Shown here: positions 6,676 to 11,693 of the stretch, one piece after another | Layout of the letters: the number at the start of each line of letters is the position of its first letter | How positions within the stretch are numbered: the stretch's first letter is position 1 | Assembly (NCBI GenBank): GCA_030839005.1 | Contig: JAUZEM010000394.1 | Location: 1-11,693 of the forward strand | Direction of reading: 5' to 3' | Source: Actinomycetota bacterium | GTDB taxonomy: Bacteria > Actinomycetota > Acidimicrobiia > IMCC26256 > PALSA-610 | DNA: 11,693 nt | Translations under genes and position numbers: made by a program | Notes under the pieces: generated by a model | Seen by the model: only the letters and a program-made list of their open reading frames with translations | Databases searched by the model: none | What the model was told of the DNA's origin: nothing

Positions 6676-7568
6676 GAGATCGTCGCTTCGGTCGCGAGCA
6701 CGACCGAGGGCTTGACTCCTCCACCGCGTCGCTCGTACACGGCAAGGAGGTCGCCCGCGTCGTCGACGACTGCGAAGGGCCCGGCTCCGTCTCGATCGTC
6801 GAGCAGCGCGGGTGCCGCGAATGTCGCGCCGTGCATCACCGCGCGCGCCCGCTCCGCGTCGACCCGCACGCATTCGAGGTCGCGCACGGCTTCGGTCGGA
6901 GCGCGCACGGCCGCGTCGGGGCCGGCCTCCACCGCCTCGATCGGACGCGCGTCGTCCAGGGTGAAGCTGCCGACGCGCAGGCGGCGCAACGCTCCGAGGT
7001 GCGCGCATCCGCCCAACGAGGCACCGAGGTCGGCTGCGAGCGTCCGGATGTAGGTTCCGCTGGAACAGGCGACCCGGATCGTCGCCTCCGAGTACATTCC
7101 GGGCTCGAACTCCTCGACGACCAGCTCGTCGATGCGTACCGGACGGGCCGCGCGTTCGATCTCCTCGCCGGCGCGCGCCAACTCGTACAAGCGGCGGCCG
7201 CCGACCTTGAGGGCCGACACCATCGGCGGCACCTGCTCGATGTCGCCGGCGAACGCGCGCGCGGCAACCTCGAGCTGGTCGCGCGTGATCGACATCTCTG
7301 CGCGCTCGAGCACTGCGCCGGACGCGTCGAGCGTGTCGGTCGCGACGCCGAACACCACCCGGGCGCGGTACTCCTTGCCCGCTTCCTGCAGGAACCGCAG
7401 CAAGCGCGTGGCCCGTCCGAGGCCGACGAGCAACACACCGGTGGCGTCGGGATCGAGCGTTCCTGCGTGACCGACCCGCCGCTGGCCGTACACACCGCGC
7501 AGCTTGGCGACGACGTCGTGACTCGTCCACCGCGAAGCCTTGTCGACGACGACCAAGCCGTCACGCAC
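6672..7568 (-). CDS. truB: tRNA pseudouridine(55) synthase TruB
   Basis: TruB converts U55 of the tRNA T-loop to pseudouridine and acts as a tRNA folding chaperone. The 298-residue product begins with the family motif VVVDKASRWTSHDVV (6-20), then GHAGTLDPDATGVL (33-46) with catalytic Asp39, KEYRARVVFG (65-74), QVPPMVSALKVGGRRLYELA (112-131) and SSGTYIRTLAADLG (169-182). A C-terminal PUA-like segment follows. The GTG at 7568 is the only sensible start: in its own frame a TGA lies seven codons upstream. No Shine-Dalgarno is visible. The 42-base gap after nrnA carries three 12-base repeats and a micro-ORF whose stop overlaps the truB start, which may supply ribosomes by coupling. The gene end overlaps ribF by 4 bases. 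Confidence 0.96.
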   Translation of the reverse strand: MRDGLVVVDKASRWTSHDVVAKLRGVYGQRRVGHAGTLDPDATGVLLVGLGRATRLLRFLQEAGKEYRARVVFGVATDTLDASGAVLERAEMSITRDQLEVAARAFAGDIEQVPPMVSALKVGGRRLYELARAGEEIERAARPVRIDELVVEEFEPGMYSEATIRVACSSGTYIRTLAADLGASLGGCAHLGALRRLRVGSFTLDDARPIEAVEAGPDAAVRAPTEAVRDLECVRVDAERARAVMHGATFAAPALLDDRDGAGPFAVVDDAGDLLAVYERRGGGVKPSVVLATEATIS

Positions 7569-7611
7569 GAGCGCGACACAAATTCATCAGAGCATTCATC
7601 AGAGCGTTCAT
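7561..7611 (-). CDS. Possible 16-residue micro-ORF bridging nrnA and truB
   Basis: An ATG overlapping the nrnA stop region (7611-7609, inside TGATGA) opens a frame that reads MNALMNALMNLCRARA and stops at 7563-7561, overlapping codons 2-3 of truB. The repeated MNAL comes directly from the 12-base tandem repeat. It has no homolog I recognise. If translated, its likely role is to hand ribosomes from nrnA to truB, which lacks its own ribosome site, rather than to make a useful peptide. It could equally be a chance effect of repeats whose period is divisible by three. Confidence 0.25.
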   Translation of the reverse strand: MNALMNALMNLCRARA

Positions 7612-7616
7612 CAGAG
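7583..7616. repeat. Three 12-base tandem repeats at the nrnA stop
   Basis: TTCATCAGAGCA (7583-7594), TTCATCAGAGCG (7595-7606) and TTCATCAGAG (7607-7616) lie head to tail. On the minus strand each copy reads CTCTGATGAA, and the first copy supplies the last leucine codon and the TGA TGA double stop of nrnA. The array looks like a local duplication of the gene's 3' end. Confidence 0.9.
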
Positions 7617-8588
7617 GGCGTCGAGGATACGCGCGACAACGGCCTCGGCGGACTCGTCGCTCGTGAAACCGGCGGCGAAACGGTGGCCACCGCCTCCCTG
7701 GCGCTCTGCGATGTCGCGCACGTCAACGCTTCCGAGCGAGCGCAGGCTCACGCGCCACGTTGCGTCGGGGCCCTGCTTCAACACGCACGCCACCTCGGCC
7801 TCCCGCGTGCGGCGCACGATGTCGATGAGACCCTCGACCTCCTCGAACGTCACGCCGTGGCGCGCCAGGTCGGCTTGGCTCACCTTCGTCCACACGAACC
7901 GCTTGTTCGGGACGAGCACCGCGCCTTGCAACGCGTCGGCGAGAAGCTGCAAGTACGCGAACCGGTGCTCCTCGAAGAGCGTCCGCGAGAGCTCGGCGAT
8001 GGGTAGATCGAAGCATGCGAGCTCGCGCGCGAGCTCGAAGACCGCGGGCGTCGTCGACTTGTACTGGAAACGACCGGTGTCACATACGAGAGCGGCATAC
8101 AGGCAGACGGCCGCGTCACGCGTCAGCGGGAGCTCGAGCCGGCTGATCAGCCGCCGGACGAGCACGCCACTGGCGGCCGCGTCGGGATCGATCACGTTGA
8201 TGCTGCCGTAGCGCTCGTTCGAGACGTGATGGTCGATGACGATCAGCTCTTCGGCGGCCTTGGCCGACGGCTCGAGGTCGCCGAGACGAGCCAGTGAGCC
8301 CGAGTCGAAGGTGACCATGACGCGCGGTTCGCGCGGGAAGGCGTCGGGCCGCGTGAGCAGTTCGAGCCCGGGGAGCATGCGGTAGTGCGACGCGACAACG
8401 AACGGTTCGGAGAAGGAGGCGATACTCCGGATACCCGCTGCGCGCAGGACGTGGTGCAGGGCGAGCATCGAGCCGAGCGCGTCACCGTCGGGGCTGACGT
8501 GGCACGCCAGGCTGACCTCCGGCACGGCTCGGATCGCGCGCGCGGCGTCGGTCAGGCTCGCCGCCACCGCCGCATCGTCGCCGTTCAC
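7611..8588 (-). CDS. nrnA: DHH-family nanoRNase / pAp phosphatase NrnA
   Basis: NrnA-type enzymes cleave very short RNA oligonucleotides to mononucleotides and remove the 3'-phosphate from pAp, using manganese. The 325-residue product has the DHH-domain motifs CHVSPDGDALGS (29-40; His30, Asp34, Asp36), FDSG (94-97; Asp95), IDHH (118-121) and DTGRF (170-174; Asp170), then the DHHA1 domain with GGGGHRFAAGF (298-308). The family is also called RecJ-like or bifunctional oligoribonuclease/PAP phosphatase. The GTG at 8588 overlaps the rbfA stop as GTGA and has a strong GGAGG 4 bases upstream, inside rbfA. The gene ends in tandem TGA TGA, followed by repeats. In this operon it complements PNPase, which cannot fully digest the shortest fragments; that link is inferred from family knowledge. 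Confidence 0.93.
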   Translation of the reverse strand: MNGDDAAVAASLTDAARAIRAVPEVSLACHVSPDGDALGSMLALHHVLRAAGIRSIASFSEPFVVASHYRMLPGLELLTRPDAFPREPRVMVTFDSGSLARLGDLEPSAKAAEELIVIDHHVSNERYGSINVIDPDAAASGVLVRRLISRLELPLTRDAAVCLYAALVCDTGRFQYKSTTPAVFELARELACFDLPIAELSRTLFEEHRFAYLQLLADALQGAVLVPNKRFVWTKVSQADLARHGVTFEEVEGLIDIVRRTREAEVACVLKQGPDATWRVSLRSLGSVDVRDIAERQGGGGHRFAAGFTSDESAEAVVARILDAL

Positions 8589-9004
8589 GAGGCCTCCTCG
8601 CCGCTCGCGCCACCACTCTCGTCGGTCGCCGCCTCCCGGTGGTGGATCTCGCGCAGAATGTCCTCGATTCGTTGGCCCGCGACAATTCCCGGGTCGACGA
8701 AGAACTCGAGGCGCGGCACCTGACGGATGCGCATCTGGCGTCCGACGGCACCGCGCAGGTGCGAACCGGCCGAGTGCAGCGCGGTCGCCACCTCTTCGGG
8801 AATCGATGCTCTCGTGTCGACGGCGGTCGCGATGAGCGTCGAGTAGTAGACCTTGGCGTGCGCGAGGTCGCGGCTCACGTCCACGCCCGTGAGCGTGACC
8901 AGCTCGAGGCGCGGGTCGCCCATGCGCTCGAGCTCATCGGCGAGCACCTCGAGCATCACCTCGTTCACCCGCGCCGTGCGCGGGTACCGCTTCGCGGAAG
9001 TCAT
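8585..9004 (-). CDS. rbfA: 30S ribosome-binding factor RbfA
   Basis: RbfA is a small KH-fold protein that binds the 30S subunit during late 16S rRNA maturation and cold adaptation. The 139-residue product starts MTSAKRYPRTARVNEVMLEV, with the family helix RVNEVMLEVLADELERM, then LVTLTGVDVSRDLAHAKVYYS and the C-terminal IRQVPRLEFFVDPGI followed by an acidic tail. The ATG at 9004 is chosen because the family begins here; the open frame extends 50 codons upstream into DUF503 with unrelated sequence. It starts 4 bases after the DUF503 stop and overlaps nrnA by 4 bases. The tail codons GGC GAG GAG double as the nrnA ribosome site. Confidence 0.95.
   Translation of the reverse strand: MTSAKRYPRTARVNEVMLEVLADELERMGDPRLELVTLTGVDVSRDLAHAKVYYSTLIATAVDTRASIPEEVATALHSAGSHLRGAVGRQMRIRQVPRLEFFVDPGIVAGQRIEDILREIHHREAATDESGGASGEEAS
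8593..8599 (-). promoter_or_regulatory. Ribosome binding site of nrnA inside rbfA
   Basis: GAGGAGG within the last rbfA codons lies 4 bases before the nrnA GTG at 8588. It is one of the two clearest Shine-Dalgarno matches in the window and supports the GTGA overlap start. Confidence 0.7.
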
Positions 9005-9008
9005 GTGT

Positions 9009-9305
9009 TCACGCCCGCTCGCTCTCGAGCCAGGCGGTCTCGACGTCGAGCAGCTCGACGTCGGCCGCCGCGACCACGAACCGCTCGATCGCGGCGAGCA
9101 CCTCGCGGAGCTGCGAATCGCTGCCCGCGACGACGGCCGCCGCGATCGCGGCACGCTGCCACTGGTCCTGGTGGTCGACCTCGGCCACCGAGACCCGGAA
9201 CCGATGGCGCAACCCGTCGACGATCGGGCGGATGGCGGCGCGCTTCGACTTCAGCGATCGACTCTGCGGGACGTGCAGATCGAAACGAACGGCCGCGGCG
9301 TGCAC
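9009..9305 (-). CDS. ylxP: DUF503 family protein, YlxP-like
   Basis: This 98-residue protein belongs to DUF503, the family of Bacillus YlxP, which is usually encoded between infB and rbfA. The family is linked by context to ribosome or translation functions, but its biochemical role is not firmly known. Diagnostic segments are RFDLHVPQSRSLKSKR (7-22) and FRVSVAEVDHQDQWQRAAI (36-54), followed by ERFV and a terminal AWLESE. No membrane segment or signal is present. The GTG at 9305 puts the family N terminus MHAAAVRFDLH in place. A GC hairpin ends about 12 bases upstream, and no strong ribosome site is visible. It lies 54 bases after the permease gene and 4 bases before rbfA. Confidence 0.92.
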   Translation of the reverse strand: MHAAAVRFDLHVPQSRSLKSKRAAIRPIVDGLRHRFRVSVAEVDHQDQWQRAAIAAAVVAGSDSQLREVLAAIERFVVAAADVELLDVETAWLESERA

Positions 9306-9317
9306 AATGCCATTCTC

Positions 9318-9336
9318 GCGCCACCGGCAGTGGCGC
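9318..9336 (-). other. GC-rich hairpin in the permease-ylxP gap
   Basis: GCGCCAC (9318-9324) and GTGGCGC (9330-9336) form a perfect 7-base-pair stem with a 5-base loop. It follows the permease stop by 23 bases and precedes the ylxP GTG by 12. No T run follows it on the transcript, so a true terminator is doubtful; it could shield the ylxP start or protect an mRNA end. Confidence 0.4.
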
Positions 9337-9359
9337 CTCGATACGTATGCGCGGTCCCC

Positions 9360-10523
9360 TCACCCGAGGATGCGGAGTACCAGCGCCGCCGCCGCCATCG
9401 CCGGCAGGCCGACCGCCGCCCCGACGCGGGTGTAACTGGCGGCGCCGACCTCCACTCCCGCGCGCCGCACGCTCGCCTGCCACAGCAAACCGGCGAGCGA
9501 GCCGGTCAGCAGGAGGAGCGGGCCGAGATTCACACCGAGCAACAGGGGCCACACCCGGCCGCGCGCCGACAGGTGGGGCAGGCCCAACAACAGGGCCGGC
9601 AGGTTGTTCAGTAGATTGGCCGACACGACGCCGGCCGCGAAGCCACGAGCGCCGCCCGCGCCCAGGCTCGTGAACGCGTGGGGCAGTGCGCTCGCAACGC
9701 CTGCCGCGAGCACGACGAGCGCGGCCGCGAGAACTGCCGTGTCGACCGGCACCTGCCGCCAGGGGACGCAACGAGTGACACCGATCAGCACCAACTCGGT
9801 CGCAAGCGCGGCCGCCCAGGCCGGCACCCCGAACGGTTCGCCTCCGAGCAGCAGCACGAGGAACAGCGCGATCGCGGCGAGCCCGACGACGAGCGCGCGC
9901 CGATCCGGCGCGCGCCGACCAACTCGAGCGGTGACGCGCGGCCGGATATTGAAGACTCGGCGATACGCGAACCAACCGACCGTCGAAGCTGCGAGCGACG
10001 GCAACGCGAGGTGGCGGAGAAAGTCGGTGTTCTGCAACGACAAGTGCGACGCCGCGAGGAGGTTCGTGAGGTTCGAGACCACGAGGACACCACTCGCGAG
10101 CGAAGCGAGCAGCACCGGCTGGAACGCGAGTGCGACCGGGTCGACGTCGACGAGCAACGCCGTGCGTATGTACAACGGCGTGAGCAGGACAACCGCGGCG
10201 TCGAGGTTCAACAACGCCACGACGAGGCCGGCGAGGATCCACAGCGCGCCGACGACATGACGGCTACGTGCTGCGACAGCCGCCAGCTCGTCGAACACGC
10301 CGACCTGGTCGAGTGACGCCGCCAACGGCACCGCTACGAGCACGAATGCGAGCGGCGCGGCAAGCGGACGCAGCACGTCGTGAATCTGCGAGCTGTCGAC
10401 GACGCCGGTGGCGGCCGCGACGAACGCGGCGATCACCGGGAGCGACCACGCCGGGATGTTCCGAGGGCGGGTCAGCGCGCCGGCGAGCCCGACTGCGAGG
10501 AGAGCGACCGCGGCTGCGCCCAC
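9360..10523 (-). CDS. ArsB/SLC13-superfamily membrane permease
   Basis: This is a 387-residue, very hydrophobic protein with roughly ten predicted membrane segments and short loops. It resembles the ArsB/NhaD/SLC13 (ion transporter) superfamily. Matching segments are NLDAAVVLLTPLYI (106-119, compare NDGAALILTP in ArsB), SNLTNLLAASHL (150-161), NNLPALLLGLP (306-316) and GVNLGPLLLLTGSLAGLLW (330-348, compare ArsB NLGP...GSLATLLW). The transported ion cannot be told: arsenite, another oxyanion, Na+/H+ exchange or a dicarboxylate are all possible. The GTG at 10523 has GGAG 9 bases upstream and lies 18 bases after the infB stop, so co-transcription is likely. At 387 residues it is slightly shorter than ArsB (about 430). 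A transporter is not a normal member of the infB-rbfA operon. No arsR or arsC lies nearby in the window. Confidence 0.8.
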   Translation of the reverse strand: MGAAAVALLAVGLAGALTRPRNIPAWSLPVIAAFVAAATGVVDSSQIHDVLRPLAAPLAFVLVAVPLAASLDQVGVFDELAAVAARSRHVVGALWILAGLVVALLNLDAAVVLLTPLYIRTALLVDVDPVALAFQPVLLASLASGVLVVSNLTNLLAASHLSLQNTDFLRHLALPSLAASTVGWFAYRRVFNIRPRVTARVGRRAPDRRALVVGLAAIALFLVLLLGGEPFGVPAWAAALATELVLIGVTRCVPWRQVPVDTAVLAAALVVLAAGVASALPHAFTSLGAGGARGFAAGVVSANLLNNLPALLLGLPHLSARGRVWPLLLGVNLGPLLLLTGSLAGLLWQASVRRAGVEVGAASYTRVGAAVGLPAMAAAALVLRILG

Positions 10524-10541
10524 GTCGTCGGTCTCCGGCGA

Positions 10542-11693
10542 TCAGACCCGCGCGATCTCGCGTTCCTCGAAGGTTTCGATCACGTCGCCCGGCTTGAGGT
10601 CCTGGTAGTTCTCCAGGCCGATACCGCACTCGAAGCCCTCGCGCACTTCGCGCACGTCGTCCTTGAAGCGTCGCAGCGTTGCGATCTGGCCCTTCCAGAT
10701 GACCGTGCCCTCCCGTAGGAACCGCACCTTGGAGCCGCGGGTGATGACACCGCCCGTGACGAAGCAGCCCGCGACCTTGCCGACACGAGGCACGGAGAAG
10801 ACCTCTCGCACCTCGGCGTCACCCGTCACGACCTCTTCGTACTCGGGCTTGAGCATCCCGACGAGGGCGTTACGGACGTCGTCGAGGACGCCGTAGATGA
10901 CCTCGTACGTCCGGATCTCGACGCCCTCACGTTCAGCCACTTCCCCCGCCTTGCGGTCGGGACGCACGTTGAAGCCGATCACGGTTGCGTTCGACACGGC
11001 CGCGAGGTCGAGGTCGGAGGCCGTGATACCGCCGACACCGCGATGCACGAACGACAGGCGGACCTCGTCGTGCTCGGCGTCGAGCTTCTTCAGCGCGTCC
11101 GTCAGCGCTTCGAGGGAACCGTTCACGTCGGCCTTCACGATGAGGTTCAGCGTGGCGACCTCACCCCGCTGGACCATCGCGAAGATGTCTTCGAGCCGGG
11201 CACCGCCGCCGAGCATCATCGGGTTGCGTTGTGCGGCCACCTTGCGGCGATGCGTGCGCGCCTCGGCAACGGTGCGCGCCACCTTGTCGGAAGGTGCGAC
11301 CCGAAGCTCGTCACCCGCGAGGGGGACGTCGTCGAGGCCGAGTACCTCGACCGGGACCGACGGACCCGCTTCGGACACCTGCTGGCCCTGCTCGTCGAAC
11401 ATCGCGCGGACGCGACCCCAGGCCGGGCCGGCCACGATCTGGTCGCCGACGCGCAGCGTGCCTTCCTCGACGAGCGCGGTCACGACCGGACCACGGCCCT
11501 GGTCGAGATACGACTCCAGTACGTAGGCCTTGGCCGGGCGCTTCGGGTTGGCGACGAGGTCTTCGGCGATCTCGGCATCGGCGACCAGGAGCAGCGCGTC
11601 GAGCAGTTCCTCGACACCCTGACCCGTCGGCGCGGCGACGTCGAGCACGATCGTGTTGCCGCCCCACTCCTCGGGCACCAGTTCCTGCTCGGT
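10542..11693 (-). CDS. infB: Translation initiation factor IF-2 (partial, 5' part missing)
   Basis: IF-2 is the GTPase that brings formyl-methionyl-tRNA to the 30S subunit and promotes 50S joining. The window holds the last 383 residues and the stop; the reading frame is open to the right edge. Visible are the end of the G domain (LVPEEWGGNTIVLDVAAPTGQGVEELL with the G5 loop), beta-barrel domain II (YLDQGRGPVVTALVEEGTLRVGD), domain III (NLIVKADVNGSLEAL ... VHRGVGGITASDLDLA ... VIGFNVRPD) and the C-terminal tRNA-binding barrel (VFSVPRVGKVAGCFVTGGVITRG ... GDVIETF). The G1-G4 motifs and the N-terminal region lie outside. The valine codon GTG at 11678 is internal, not a start. It is the first gene of the visible operon, 18 bases before the permease gene. 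Confidence 0.97.
   Translation of the reverse strand, partial: TEQELVPEEWGGNTIVLDVAAPTGQGVEELLDALLLVADAEIAEDLVANPKRPAKAYVLESYLDQGRGPVVTALVEEGTLRVGDQIVAGPAWGRVRAMFDEQGQQVSEAGPSVPVEVLGLDDVPLAGDELRVAPSDKVARTVAEARTHRRKVAAQRNPMMLGGGARLEDIFAMVQRGEVATLNLIVKADVNGSLEALTDALKKLDAEHDEVRLSFVHRGVGGITASDLDLAAVSNATVIGFNVRPDRKAGEVAEREGVEIRTYEVIYGVLDDVRNALVGMLKPEYEEVVTGDAEVREVFSVPRVGKVAGCFVTGGVITRGSKVRFLREGTVIWKGQIATLRRFKDDVREVREGFECGIGLENYQDLKPGDVIETFEEREIARV

Noticed and set aside
6676..7530. N-terminal extension of the ribF frame to give a 606-residue protein
   Set aside because: The extra 285 residues are a low-complexity Arg-rich shadow of truB; the GTG at 6675 gives the normal family length.
5644..8006. 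Overlapping long plus-strand frames across ribF, truB and nrnA
   Set aside because: They lack conserved motifs and lie opposite three complete conserved enzymes.

Overview
The window is a GC-rich bacterial chromosome segment in which every supported gene lies on the minus strand, so transcription runs from high to low coordinates. Twelve protein genes cover nearly all of it. The two end genes (infB on the right, a LivG-type ABC ATPase on the left) run off the window. No tRNA, rRNA, CRISPR array, transposon or phage gene was seen, and no gap exceeds 176 bases. Frequent GTG starts, the GC-rich codon use, the Arg/Gly-rich PNPase tail and the order pnp - M16 peptidase - dapB all suggest an actinobacterium. 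An Acidimicrobiia-like lineage is possible, but that is inference.

In transcription order: infB (3' part, 11693-10542), an ArsB/SLC13-like permease (10523-9360), a DUF503/YlxP protein (9305-9009), rbfA (9004-8585), nrnA (8588-7611), truB (7568-6672), ribF (6675-5710), rpsO (5568-5311), pnp (5134-2639), an M16 zinc peptidase (2622-1375), dapB (1362-595) and a LivG-type ATPase (542 to beyond 1). This is the well-known infB-rbfA-truB-ribF-rpsO-pnp block with one clear visitor, the permease between infB and ylxP.

The genes share a theme of making and turning over RNA and ribosomes. IF2 starts translation, RbfA matures the 30S subunit, TruB modifies tRNA U55, S15 is an early 30S assembly protein, PNPase degrades RNA, and NrnA finishes the small oligonucleotides. 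RibF makes FMN and FAD. The M16 peptidase and DapB (lysine/diaminopimelate synthesis) are common followers of pnp. The ABC ATPase probably begins a separate transport cluster.

Spacing is tight: 4-base GTGA overlaps at rbfA/nrnA and truB/ribF, and gaps of 4 to 18 bases at several other joints. The two larger gaps, before rpsO (141 bases) and before pnp (176 bases), hold the non-coding structure. The first contains near-identical direct repeats beginning at the ribF stop and a hairpin holding the rpsO ribosome binding site. The second contains a terminator-like hairpin, a perfect TTGACA box and a long imperfect stem-loop in the pnp leader. The nrnA-truB gap carries three 12-base tandem repeats that create a 16-codon micro-ORF linking the two genes.

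I did not find a wholly new multi-gene system. The most notable points are these regulatory-looking spacers, the inserted permease and the PNPase C-terminal tail.
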